A stretch of DNA of 64,000 bases from JAZKID01 sp963714065. Its GTDB lineage: Bacteria; Pseudomonadota; Alphaproteobacteria; Rhizobiales; UBA4765. The position numbers and the translations under genes are program-made. The stretch covers positions 930,001-994,000 of the forward strand of contig OY970226.1 of assembly GCA_963714065.1 (NCBI GenBank), written 5' to 3'. A model generated the notes under the pieces. The model had not been told where the DNA came from. It did no database searches and saw only the letters and a list, made by a program, of their open reading frames with translations. Shown here one piece after another: positions 34,197 through 42,733 of this stretch (positions are counted from its first letter, which is position 1; each line of letters starts with the position of its first letter).

Positions 34197-35426
34197 ATGA
34201 CAAACTCATTGCGTAATGTTTTGTGGGTTTTCGCGGTTCTCGTGACGGGCGTGCTGATCGATGCAAAAACGCCCGTTCGTGCGCAATATACCGTTTTCGA
34301 TTTTTTCGAGCAGGGTTACCGCGCATCCCCATCGCAATCCCAGCGCCGCTATCAGCGAAGATATCAATATGAAGACGATTGGGACGACGACGATGACCGC
34401 TGGCGCCGCAGAGAGCGGCGCGACCGCCAGCGCATGCGCGAGCGGCGCGAGGTTTCCGCAGACAGTCCGAAATGGACGGAAATGCCCAAGAATGCCGACG
34501 CGAAAGTCATTCTCGTCATCGGCGACCAGATGGCGGATGGGCTGGCGCAGGGTTTACGCGAGGCGTTTAGCGCCGATCCCGGCGCGCGCATCGTGTCTGC
34601 GGCGAAAGAAGGCTTGGGACTTGCCGGCAAACAGGCGGGCACTTTCGCGCAATTTGCCAAGGACAAGCTTGCCGCTGAAAATGCCGCCGCCATCATCGTT
34701 ATGGCAGGTATCAACGATCGCGGGGATGCCGACGACAACGGCAAGAGCACTCCCTTCCGCTCGGACCGCTGGCGCACGCTCTATTTTGAGCATGCCGAAA
34801 GCCTGATGCAGGCGCTAAAAGGCAAGCCGGTGCCGGTTTACTGGGTCGGCCTGCCCAGCGCCTTAAGCAAGGAGATGTCGGGCGACCTTGCCTATCTGAA
34901 CGGCCTTTACCGCCAGAAAGCCTATGCGGCCGGGGCAAAATTCATCGACGTCTGGGAAGGTTTCGTCGACGAGGACGGCGATTACATGGCAATCGGCCCC
35001 GATGTAAACGGCAACCAGCGCCGCTTGCGCCTGCGCGACGGCATGACGCTGACACCGGCCGGCAACCGCAAGCTTGCCTTCTATGCCGAGAAGGAATTGC
35101 GCCGCGATCTCTCCTTTGCGCAATCTCCCAAACCCGCAATGCCGGAAACGGTTGGGCCAAGCGTGAACGAAGATGCAAACAAACCGGCCGTGTCCAACGC
35201 CTATACCGGCCCCGTGATCCCGCTCGGCAAGAACCAGGAAACGGGGGGTGCTGCACTGATGGGCGCGACCTTCGACACGAACGAAACCACGGGTTCGGTA
35301 TCGCAAGCCCCCTTGCCGAAACCCGGCCGCAGCGACGATTTTGCCTGGCCGCTGGAAGCGCGGCAGAAACTGCCTCCGGTCAAAGCGGAAAAGCCCGAGG
35401 TCAAACTTTCCAAAAAGAAAAACTGA
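34197..35426 (+). CDS. SGNH-hydrolase-like periplasmic protein (DUF459)
   Basis: 409 residues. N-terminal hydrophobic segment (LRNVLWVFAVLVTGVLIDA) for export, then a highly charged Arg/Asp region (residues about 45-85, rich in RR and DDD), then an SGNH/DUF459 hydrolase-like domain (VILVIGDQMADGLAQGL; VMAGINDRGD; MTLTPAGNRKLAFYAEKEL). The expected SGNH block I Ser is replaced by Gln here (GDQMADG rather than GDS), so catalysis is doubtful. The C-terminal 90 residues are Pro-rich and low-complexity. It follows the transglycosylase pair by 48 bases. Confidence 0.75.
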   Translation: MTNSLRNVLWVFAVLVTGVLIDAKTPVRAQYTVFDFFEQGYRASPSQSQRRYQRRYQYEDDWDDDDDRWRRRERRDRQRMRERREVSADSPKWTEMPKNADAKVILVIGDQMADGLAQGLREAFSADPGARIVSAAKEGLGLAGKQAGTFAQFAKDKLAAENAAAIIVMAGINDRGDADDNGKSTPFRSDRWRTLYFEHAESLMQALKGKPVPVYWVGLPSALSKEMSGDLAYLNGLYRQKAYAAGAKFIDVWEGFVDEDGDYMAIGPDVNGNQRRLRLRDGMTLTPAGNRKLAFYAEKELRRDLSFAQSPKPAMPETVGPSVNEDANKPAVSNAYTGPVIPLGKNQETGGAALMGATFDTNETTGSVSQAPLPKPGRSDDFAWPLEARQKLPPVKAEKPEVKLSKKKN

Positions 35427-35445
35427 GAGCGCCGCTCATAATCCG

Positions 35446-36339
35446 ATGACCGCACGAGCAGGCACGGCCAAGGGCATATTTCTGGTTGTCACGTCTTCGC
35501 TGATGTTCGCAAGCTATGGCGTGTGGGCCAAGCTGATCGGCAACCAGTTTGCCGTTTTCTATCAGGGCTGGTCGCGGGCGCTGATGATTACACTCATCCT
35601 GCTGCCCATCCTTCTTTACAGAAAAGAGATTGTACCCATCGCACGCAAGGATTGGGGCTGGATGGCCGTGTTCGCCGGCTTTACCTCGCTGACGCAGGCG
35701 CCGCTTTTCTACGCCTTCACGCATATGGATATCGGCAGCGCAACGCTCCTGTTTTTCGTGGCGCTGCTGCTGACCATGTATGCCATAGGCATCGTTTTCC
35801 TCGGCGAGACATTAACTCCCGTCAAATGCGCCTCCTTTCTGTTTGCCATTGCCGGGCTCTATCTCATTTTTTCGTTTTCGCTTGCCGCCTTCACCCTGCT
35901 TGCGGCCTTCATGGCGATGCTGAACGGCGTTGCGAGCGGGGGCGAAGTTTCGTTTTCGAAAAAACTGTCCGGGCACTATTCGGCGCTTTACCTGACATGG
36001 ATCAGCTGGACTGCTATCGTAGTCACGAATGCGCCTGTTTCCTTCTGGCTGCATGAGCCGCAATATCTGCCGTCCTTCGAAACCGTCTGGCTTTATCAGG
36101 GTGCTTATGTGGTTGCGAGCATTGCGGGGTTTTGGGCCATCATCGAGGGGCTGAAATATATCGAAGCAAGTTTGGGCGGGCTTTTAGGACTTCTCGAAGT
36201 GGTTTTCAGCGTCATGGCCGGCATTTTCATTTTCCATGAAACGCTGTCCGCAAAAATTATGGCGGGCGCCTGCTTGATTCTTTTCGCGGCGGCACTGCCG
36301 CATCTCTATGGTATAGGAATGCAGGAACGGAAAGCCTGA
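35446..36339 (+). CDS. EamA-family transporter
   Basis: Drug/metabolite transporter superfamily protein in the inner membrane. 297 residues from ATG 35446 (MTARAGTAKGIFLVV), nine to ten predicted spans, with the two EamA halves visible (LVVTSSLMFASYGVWAKLIG; AAFMAMLNGVASGGEVSFSKKLSG). FYAFTHMDIGSATLLFFVALLL is a typical mid-domain phrase. Substrate cannot be read from the sequence. It follows the SGNH gene by 19 bases and precedes threonine aldolase by 9, so the three may share a transcript. Confidence 0.87.
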   Translation: MTARAGTAKGIFLVVTSSLMFASYGVWAKLIGNQFAVFYQGWSRALMITLILLPILLYRKEIVPIARKDWGWMAVFAGFTSLTQAPLFYAFTHMDIGSATLLFFVALLLTMYAIGIVFLGETLTPVKCASFLFAIAGLYLIFSFSLAAFTLLAAFMAMLNGVASGGEVSFSKKLSGHYSALYLTWISWTAIVVTNAPVSFWLHEPQYLPSFETVWLYQGAYVVASIAGFWAIIEGLKYIEASLGGLLGLLEVVFSVMAGIFIFHETLSAKIMAGACLILFAAALPHLYGIGMQERKA

Positions 36340-36348
36340 AGGTGGAAC

Positions 36349-37389
36349 GTGTATCTGGCAAGCGATAACGGCACCGGCGCCAGCGAAAAAATCCTCGCAC
36401 GGCTCGTCAACGCCATGAAGGAAGGACCGAAACCTTCTTATGGCGGCGACGATCTGACACAGGCGGTGGAGCGCGAGCTTGCAATCTTGTTCGAGCACGA
36501 AGTCGCGGTTTTTCTCGTCACCTCGGGAACAGCCGCCAATGCGCTTTCGCTTGCGCATATCGCACCACCATGGAGCGCGATTTTTGCGCATGAAGAGGGA
36601 CATGTCGTCACGTCGGAATGCGGCGCGGTCGAGTTCTTCTCCACGGCCCGGCTTGTTAGCCTGCCCGGCGTCAACGGCAAGATCGCGCCCGAACACATCG
36701 AGCGGCAGATCGAACATATCTGCTGCGAGAAGCGGCACGGAATGCGCGCGGGCGCACTGACGCTCACCAATCTCACCGAGGTCGGCACCTGCTATTCTCC
36801 GCAGGAAACGAAACTGCTGACGGAGCAGGCCCGCCGCCACGGCATGAAAACGCATCTCGACGGCGCGCGTTTTGCCAATGCCGTCGCCACGCTGAACTGC
36901 AAACCGGCCGACCTCACCTGGCGCGCGGGAATAGACGTGATGTCGCTTGGCGCCACCAAGAACGGAGCGATTGCGGCGGAAGCGATCATCTTTTTCGACA
37001 CCAAACTTGCGCAGGATTTCAGCTTTCGCCGCATGCGCGCGGGTCACTTGATCTCGAAGCACCGCTTCATTGCCGCGCAATTCTTAGCCTGGCTCGAGGA
37101 CGGGCACTGGCTGGAGCTCGCGCGCCACGCCAATGCAATGGCGAAAAAATTGGCGGAAGGTTTTCAGGCAAAAGGAATTCCGCTTGCTTTTCCCTGCGAA
37201 GGCAACGAGGTTTTTGTGTGCCTGCCCGAAAAGCTGGAAAAAGACTTGCGCCAGAAAGGCGCGCTCTTTCATACCTGGAGCAGTTTCAGCATGGCTTCCC
37301 CGCAACCGGAGAATACCGTTCTGTCGCGCTTCGTCTGCGCCTTTTCCACGCGAGACGCAGATGTGGACGGGTTTTTGAAACTGTTATGA
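36349..37389 (+). CDS. ltaE: Low-specificity L-threonine aldolase
   Basis: PLP enzyme that splits threonine or allo-threonine to glycine and acetaldehyde. 346 residues from a GTG start (MYLASDNGTGASEKIL). Family motifs: TSGTAANALSLAHIAPP, ECGAVEFFSTARLV, HLDGARFANAVATL, and the PLP Lys in VMSLGATKNGAIAAEA at about residue 204. Length is normal. No neighbour suggests a special pathway. Confidence 0.92.
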   Translation: MYLASDNGTGASEKILARLVNAMKEGPKPSYGGDDLTQAVERELAILFEHEVAVFLVTSGTAANALSLAHIAPPWSAIFAHEEGHVVTSECGAVEFFSTARLVSLPGVNGKIAPEHIERQIEHICCEKRHGMRAGALTLTNLTEVGTCYSPQETKLLTEQARRHGMKTHLDGARFANAVATLNCKPADLTWRAGIDVMSLGATKNGAIAAEAIIFFDTKLAQDFSFRRMRAGHLISKHRFIAAQFLAWLEDGHWLELARHANAMAKKLAEGFQAKGIPLAFPCEGNEVFVCLPEKLEKDLRQKGALFHTWSSFSMASPQPENTVLSRFVCAFSTRDADVDGFLKLL

Positions 37390-37550
37390 TTTAACGTTGC
37401 CGGCATCACCTCTTTTCCGACCCGCTCAAATCTCCATAAAACTAGATAAACAAAGGGTTTCTAGCTTCCAAGAGCCGCTATGGTTAACGAAATTAGCCAT
37501 AAATAAAGCCTATGCTTGAGCCTCTTTCGCGCTTATGCCAGTGCTGCCTG

Positions 37551-38501
37551 ATGCTGATCGATACGCTCGCCAATCCCATCCCGCCCGGCACCGTTACGGG
37601 CGAGATCAAAACCGCCGACAACCTCACCCTGCGCTTTGCGCGCTGGCCCGCCGAAGGCACAAAACGGCTCGGCACGGTATGCCTGTTCCAGGGGCGTGCC
37701 GAATATATCGAAAAATATTTCGAGACCGCCGGGCAGATCAGAAAGCGCGGCTTTGCCGTTGCGACATTCGACTGGCGCGGCCAGGGCGGCTCGCAACGCC
37801 TTTTGCCAAATCCGCGCATGGGACATGTCCGCACATTCGACGATTACGCGCTCGACCTCAAGGCATTCATGGAGCAGGTGGTGCTGCCCGATTGTCCGCC
37901 GCCCTATTACGCGCTGGCCCATTCCATGGGCGGGCTGATCCTCACCCTGGTCGAACCAAGGGCACGCAGCTATTTCGAGCGCATGGTGCTGCTGGCCCCG
38001 CTCTACGGCCTTGGCGATATGTATCAGCCTGTTGGAGCCGCGCGCCTTGCCACCAAGCTGCTCGCGCGCCTTGGCTTCAAGAAATCCTACCCGCCCGGCG
38101 AGGGCGACACGCTGACCGATTTTCAGCCTTTTATCGGCAATGTGCTTACAAGCGATCCGGTGCGCTTTTCCCGCAATGGCGATGTAGTACGAAAAGCATC
38201 GCATCTATCTCTCGGCAGCCCGACGATCGGCTGGGCGCATGCGGCTTTTGCGGCCATGGACCGCGCACTCGATCCCATGTTCCTACAGCGCATTGCCGTA
38301 CCGATTTTGATCGTTGCGGCAGGTGCCGACAAAATCGTTTCCAATATCGCAATCGAGCAGGCCGCGGTGCGGTTGCGCGCGGGCTCGCGTATCGTGCTGC
38401 CGGGCGCGCAGCACGAAATTCTCCAGGAGCGCGATCCGTTTCGCGAGCAGTTCTTCGCCGCCTTCGATGCCTTCATTCCCGGCACGCCTGTGTATAGCTG
38501 A
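37551..38501 (+). CDS. Alpha/beta hydrolase, lysophospholipase/monoacylglycerol-lipase-like
   Basis: About 316 residues from ATG 37551 (MLIDTLANPIPPG); a start at 37512 adds 13 residues without family likeness. Serine hydrolase of the PldB type: the nucleophile elbow AHSMGG at about residue 125, FDWRGQGGSQRLLP as oxyanion/lid region, the Asp in VAAGADKIVS and the His in GAQHEIL near the end. No signal peptide. Probably acts on lysophospholipids or acylglycerols, but this family is broad. Confidence 0.87.
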   Translation: MLIDTLANPIPPGTVTGEIKTADNLTLRFARWPAEGTKRLGTVCLFQGRAEYIEKYFETAGQIRKRGFAVATFDWRGQGGSQRLLPNPRMGHVRTFDDYALDLKAFMEQVVLPDCPPPYYALAHSMGGLILTLVEPRARSYFERMVLLAPLYGLGDMYQPVGAARLATKLLARLGFKKSYPPGEGDTLTDFQPFIGNVLTSDPVRFSRNGDVVRKASHLSLGSPTIGWAHAAFAAMDRALDPMFLQRIAVPILIVAAGADKIVSNIAIEQAAVRLRAGSRIVLPGAQHEILQERDPFREQFFAAFDAFIPGTPVYS

Positions 38502-38610
38502 ACACAGTTGATTGACAGGGGGCGCGCAAAGTCTTCTTGTCGCGCGGTGCGGTTTCACTGTCGTGACATCGCAACCCTTTACATCAAAGGGTGTATCCTC
38601 CCTGAACTTA

Positions 38611-38638
38611 AAAAGGCCGCGTAAGCGGCCTTTCTTTT
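38611..38638 (+). terminator. Rho-independent terminator
   Basis: GGCCGC-GTAA-GCGGCC stem followed by TTTCTTTT, between the hydrolase gene and the small zinc-finger-like gene. Clean 6-pair stem with a 4-base loop and a T run on the plus strand, so it ends transcription of the upstream operon. Confidence 0.85.
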
Positions 38639-38682
38639 AAACAATTGCAAATTTACAAAGTTCAGATTATCGGAATGGAAGC

Positions 38683-38862
38683 ATGAATAAAGAAAATGAA
38701 TTTGTCTGCTGTTTCTGCGCCAATTCAATACATGATGATGCAATAAACCTGACTCTATCATCAATAAAAGCAGGAGAAGAGCAGCAAACTCTTTATGCGC
38801 ATAAACGATGTTTGATATCGATTATCCATGACTCTGTTCCCATTCACCCTGATTTCCAATAA
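38683..38862 (+). CDS. Small zinc-finger-like protein (59 residues)
   Basis: Begins MNKENEFVCCFCANSIHDDA and ends HPDFQ. Cys-X2-Cys (FVCCFC) near the N terminus and a His-X3-Cys (AHKRC) near residue 43 suggest a small zinc-bound fold. I have seen similar short proteins (CCFC…AHKxCL…VPxHPDF) in other bacteria, without known function. The start is preceded by GGAA. It sits between a terminator and galU. AT-rich compared with its neighbours. Confidence 0.65.
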   Translation: MNKENEFVCCFCANSIHDDAINLTLSSIKAGEEQQTLYAHKRCLISIIHDSVPIHPDFQ

Positions 38863-38873
38863 AGCTTGAACTC

Positions 38874-39749
38874 ATGAGCAAGGACCTGAGAAAAGCCGTT
38901 TTTCCCGTCGCGGGCCTAGGCACGCGCTTCCTGCCCGCGACAAAAGCCATCCCGAAGGAAATGCTGACCGTGGTCGATCAGCCCGTGATCCAGCATGTGG
39001 TGGATGAAGCGCGCGAGGCTGCGCTTGAGCATTTCGTCTTCGTCACAGGCCGCAACAAGGGCGCAATCGAGGATCATTTCGATTATCAATTCGAACTCGA
39101 GCAGACCCTGCGCGAACGTGGCAAGAAAGCCGAGCTTGAAGCCCTGGCGCGCGCCCTACCCGCCGCCGGAACCACGAGTTTTACACGTCAGCAATCGCCG
39201 CTGGGTCTGGGCCATGCGGTGTGGTGCGCGCGCGATATTGTCGGCGATGAACCTTTCGCGCTCCTGCTTCCCGATATGCTGCACAAGAAGAAAAGCAAAA
39301 GCTGCATGGCGCAGCTTGCCGAGGCCTACAGGAAAAATCCCGGCAATTACGTTGCCGTTTACGAAGTGCCACGCGAGCAGGTGAAAAATTATGGCATTGT
39401 CGGGCGCGGGAAAGATGTGGGCGCCGGTTTTGAGATCACGCAGATGGTCGAGAAGCCTTCCCCCGATAGCGCGCCTTCAAATCTTGCCATTTCCGGCCGC
39501 TATATTCTGGAGCCCGCCATTTTCGATATTCTCGGCACCCAGGAGCGCGGCGCGGGCGGCGAAATCCAACTCACCGACGCGATGCTGACGTTGAGCCTGT
39601 CCCGCCCCTTCTATGGCGTAACCTTCGACGGCACGATTTTCGATTGCGGCAACAAGCTCGGCTTTTTGCTGGCGAATGTCGCTTATGGCCTGGCGCAGGC
39701 GGATATCGGAGCGGAATTAAAGGCCGGAATCGGAAAGCTGATAAAATAA
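38874..39749 (+). CDS. galU: UTP-glucose-1-phosphate uridylyltransferase
   Basis: Makes UDP-glucose for envelope polysaccharides and, with opgH in this window, for glucans. 291 residues. N-terminal nucleotide-binding motif VFPVAGLGTRFLPATKAIPKEM, then EMLTVVDQPVIQHVVDEA, VRQQSPLGLGHAVWCA-type region and GGEIQLTDAM near the end: standard GalU. Start ATG 38874 follows the small gene by 11 bases. Confidence 0.97.
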   Translation: MSKDLRKAVFPVAGLGTRFLPATKAIPKEMLTVVDQPVIQHVVDEAREAALEHFVFVTGRNKGAIEDHFDYQFELEQTLRERGKKAELEALARALPAAGTTSFTRQQSPLGLGHAVWCARDIVGDEPFALLLPDMLHKKKSKSCMAQLAEAYRKNPGNYVAVYEVPREQVKNYGIVGRGKDVGAGFEITQMVEKPSPDSAPSNLAISGRYILEPAIFDILGTQERGAGGEIQLTDAMLTLSLSRPFYGVTFDGTIFDCGNKLGFLLANVAYGLAQADIGAELKAGIGKLIK

Positions 39750-39841
39750 TGCTTTCCCTTCCTTCAGAAAAAGGTAATATTTTCAATATTTTAGGTCTCG
39801 GATTGACACAAACCGGCTTTATGCTCCTTACTTGAAAAGGT

Positions 39842-40837
39842 ATGAAGCTGAAATTGGCTGGCACCTCTTCCGATCCCGTTATCTCCGCCCTGCGCACGCT
39901 CGAATGCGAGACCGAGGCGCTGGATGCGCTCTATGCTGCCTTGCAGGACGGCATGAGCACGGGATTTCGCGAAGTCGTCGAGGAGATTTTCTCTAGCTCG
40001 GGGCGGATCATCGTCGCCGGCATGGGCAAGTCCGGCCATGTCGCACGCAAGCTTGCCGCTACTCTAGCTTCTACCGGCACGCCCGCCTATTTCGTGCACC
40101 CTGCCGAAGCCGGGCATGGCGATCTCGGCATGATCCGTTCGGAAGATGTCGTCATCGCATTGTCATGGTCGGGTGAAACTGCGGAACTTAAAACCCTCAT
40201 CGATTATGCCAAGCGTTTCGGCGTGCTGCTGATCGCGCTCACTGCGGAAGCCGGCAGCACGCTCGCGCAGGCGGCCGATATCGCACTTACACTTCCGAAA
40301 GTCGCCGAAGCCTGCCCGAACGGGCTTGCGCCGACATCCTCCACGCTGATGCAGATGGCGCTCGGCGATAGCCTCGCCATCGCGCTTTTGGAGCGCCGCG
40401 GTTTTTCGGCGCAGGATTTCCGCGTCTTCCATCCGGGCGGCCGCCTTGGCGCTGGTCTGAAGCATTTGCGCGATGTCATGCGCAAGGGAAAAGAGCTGCC
40501 ATTGGTGAAAAAAGGCACGAGCCTGAAAAACGCCATCCTCGCCATTACGCAGGGGCGCATGGGCTGCGCGCTCGTCGTCGATCAGGACGGCCTGCTTGCC
40601 GGCATCGTCACCGACGGCGATTTGCGCCGCGCTTTCGAAAAAGGCCAGTTCGCCGATGTGAAAGTGGACGACATCATGACTCACAAGCCGCATATTTTGC
40701 CGCAGGATGCGATCACCACGGAAGCATTGAACGTTATGAACAGCGCCAATATCACCGTGCTGCCCGTCATCGATGCGCAAGAAAAACCCATCGGCCTCGT
40801 GCATCTGCACGATTTGCTGCGGCTGGGCGTGGCTTGA
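39842..40837 (+). CDS. kpsF: Arabinose-5-phosphate isomerase (KpsF/GutQ family)
   Basis: Converts ribulose-5-phosphate to arabinose-5-phosphate, the first step toward Kdo of lipopolysaccharide or capsule. 331 residues: an SIS domain (about 45-190; IIVAGMGKSGHVARKLAATLASTGTPAYFVHPAEAGHGDLGMI, SWSGETAELKTLI) and two CBS domains (about 210-330; ILAITQGRMGCALVVD, IVTDGDLRRAFEKG, ITTEALNVMNSANITVLPVID). Convergent with motB, only 3 bases apart. Confidence 0.95.
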   Translation: MKLKLAGTSSDPVISALRTLECETEALDALYAALQDGMSTGFREVVEEIFSSSGRIIVAGMGKSGHVARKLAATLASTGTPAYFVHPAEAGHGDLGMIRSEDVVIALSWSGETAELKTLIDYAKRFGVLLIALTAEAGSTLAQAADIALTLPKVAEACPNGLAPTSSTLMQMALGDSLAIALLERRGFSAQDFRVFHPGGRLGAGLKHLRDVMRKGKELPLVKKGTSLKNAILAITQGRMGCALVVDQDGLLAGIVTDGDLRRAFEKGQFADVKVDDIMTHKPHILPQDAITTEALNVMNSANITVLPVIDAQEKPIGLVHLHDLLRLGVA

Positions 40838-40840
40838 TAA

Positions 40841-41704
40841 TTACGGCCTGTACCCCGGCGGTACGGGCGGTGCCTTGTCCATGATCAGAATAGTAACGCG
40901 CGAATTGCTGACCGAGCGCGGCTCGTTTGGCAGCAGAAGCTCGGTATCTGCCTTGCCGGTTACGGAGAAAATCTGCGTTTGCGGCATGCCGCCTTCCGCA
41001 AGTATGGAGCGCACGGCATTGGCGCGGTCGGCGGACAGATCCCAGTTCGTATAGCCGGGGCGGCCGGACAGGGCGACACCCGTCGTATGCCCCGTAACCG
41101 CAACGGGGCTGGACAGGCGCTTGAGCACCGGGCCGAGAACGCGAAGCGCCGTGCGCGTGCGGTCATAGGGGAATTTCGAACCTTCGGGGAACATGGCGCG
41201 CCCTTCCTGGTCGATCAGCGAGATTTGCACGCCGTCCGGCGTATCCTCGATCAGGATATTCGAACTTAAGGACGTGACCTCCGGCATCGACTGCCAGGCC
41301 TGACGCAAGGTTGCAGCCGCCGAGGAGTAACCCATTTTCTTCGTGACCGTATCGCGCGGGCTGCGGCTTGTTTCATGCGTGCTGAATGCGGGCCCCTGCT
41401 GGGGAGCAAGATCGTGGTCGCTGCTGGAAAAGGCGACTTCCTCCTTCTGCATTTCCTGGCTTAAATCTTTCAGATAATCTTTCAGCGGCACGCCGTCGAC
41501 TTCGACGACGCCATTAACGCGGCGCTCCTGCTGCACGCCGAAAGCTTCGCGCATGGAGCCGGCCATGATGCTCATCTGCGCCTTGTCTTGCGAAGAGAAG
41601 GCGACAAGCATGACGAAATAGGCGAGCAAAAGACCCATGAGATCGGCGAAGGTGACGAACCAGCCGTGCCCTCCGGAATGTCCGCCTTTTTTCTTGCGCG
41701 CCAT
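40841..41704 (-). CDS. motB: Flagellar stator protein MotB
   Basis: Peptidoglycan-anchored half of the flagellar stator. 287 residues: a basic N terminus (MARKKKGG), one span that carries the essential proton-channel Asp in FADLMGLLLAYFVMLVAF, a linker, and an OmpA-like peptidoglycan-binding domain (about 165-285; LKRLSSPVAVTGHTTG, LSADRANAVRSIL, RVTILIM). Placed 16 bases after motA, as in the usual motAB order. No other flagellar gene lies in this window. Confidence 0.9.
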   Translation of the reverse strand: MARKKKGGHSGGHGWFVTFADLMGLLLAYFVMLVAFSSQDKAQMSIMAGSMREAFGVQQERRVNGVVEVDGVPLKDYLKDLSQEMQKEEVAFSSSDHDLAPQQGPAFSTHETSRSPRDTVTKKMGYSSAAATLRQAWQSMPEVTSLSSNILIEDTPDGVQISLIDQEGRAMFPEGSKFPYDRTRTALRVLGPVLKRLSSPVAVTGHTTGVALSGRPGYTNWDLSADRANAVRSILAEGGMPQTQIFSVTGKADTELLLPNEPRSVSNSRVTILIMDKAPPVPPGYRP

Positions 41705-41720
41705 TGTGGGTTTATCTTCC

Positions 41721-42500
41721 TTACGCGGCTTCCGCCTCTTCCTCGTCCATCTCGGTGCGTGTCTTATGCGGCAGATAGGCCACCAGCATTTCGCGGATAA
41801 GCGCCGGGCTTTTGTTCTCGCGCATCTGCAGCACGCCGTCGATGATTAATGTGTCGGTGATCTCGTCGTGATGCAGTTTCAGCTCGAGCTTTTCGGCCAT
41901 CGGCAGGGTGATGAAGTTGGCGACTACGGCGCCGTAAAGCGTCGCCAGCAGCGCAGTTGCCATAAACGGGCCAAGTTTGGAAGGATCGGTCATGTTGGCG
42001 AACATCTGCACCATGCCCATGATGGTGCCGACCATGCCGAAGGCAGGCGCGCAATCGCCGATTGCCTTGTAAACTTTCACGCCTTCTTCAAGGCGCGTGG
42101 CATTGAGATCGCGCTCGCGCTCCATCACGTCGCGAATGAATGCCGGGTCGTAACCATCCGCAACCATACGTACGCCCTTGGCAAGGAATTTGTCGTCGAC
42201 TTCGACCGATTCGAGCGCGATCGGCCCCTTCTTGCGGACAATATCCGCCATCTCGGCAATTTTCTCGATCAGGTCGCGCGGCGCCATGCGTTTATGGCCG
42301 AAAGCGAATTTAGCACCGACGACAAGGCCGGTCATCACGGTTTTCAGTTCAAAGCGAATAAGAGTTGCCGCAAACACGCCGCCGCCGATCACGATGGCGC
42401 CGTGCTCGGACACGAACATTTCGAGATTGCCGCCGGACAGCGCAAGGAAGCCAAGCGTAATAAGCGCGATGGCAAAGCCCAGGATTGTTGCTATATCCAT
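41721..42500 (-). CDS. motA: Flagellar stator protein MotA (PomA-like)
   Basis: The four-span stator half. 259 residues: spans near the N terminus (ATILGFAIALITLGFLALSG; IVIGGGVFAATLIRFE) and after residue about 150 (GMVGTIMGMVQMFANM; GPFMATALLATLYGAVVANFI), with the cytoplasmic loop EKIAEMADIVRKKGPIALESVE between them and charged residues for the FliG interaction. The ERERDLNATRLEEGVKVYKAIGDCAPAFGMVGT stretch is typical of PomA/MotA. Its leader contains a GC-rich hairpin (42504-42528) that stops 3 bases before the start codon. Confidence 0.92.
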   Translation of the reverse strand: MDIATILGFAIALITLGFLALSGGNLEMFVSEHGAIVIGGGVFAATLIRFELKTVMTGLVVGAKFAFGHKRMAPRDLIEKIAEMADIVRKKGPIALESVEVDDKFLAKGVRMVADGYDPAFIRDVMERERDLNATRLEEGVKVYKAIGDCAPAFGMVGTIMGMVQMFANMTDPSKLGPFMATALLATLYGAVVANFITLPMAEKLELKLHHDEITDTLIIDGVLQMRENKSPALIREMLVAYLPHKTRTEMDEEEAEAA

Positions 42501-42503
42501 TTA

Positions 42504-42528
42504 CGGCCTGCGCCCCGGCCCCAGGCCG
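42504..42528 (-). promoter_or_regulatory. GC-rich hairpin at the motA translation start
   Basis: CGGCCTG (42504-42510) pairs with CAGGCCG (42522-42528) around an 11-base GC loop, and the stem ends 3 bases before the motA ATG. No normal ribosome site can be seen outside the hairpin; any purine-rich site (GGGGCCGGGG) lies in the loop. It may hold down translation, but this is inference. Confidence 0.35.
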
Positions 42529-42733
42529 CATTTTTTAAACTTCTGTTTACTCATGCCGCGACGCGACGCTCCATTCTGGAGGTTATCGCTTCTGAGAATG
42601 CGCGATTTACGTAAATAATCCTTATCCTTGCGGCGATTTTCGTGATGGAAATATGCGGTAATTTGCCTTGCCTTCGAGTTTGCGCGCTTTAAAACAGACT
42701 TTATTAATCAAAAGTGAATGCGGCAGTAAATAA

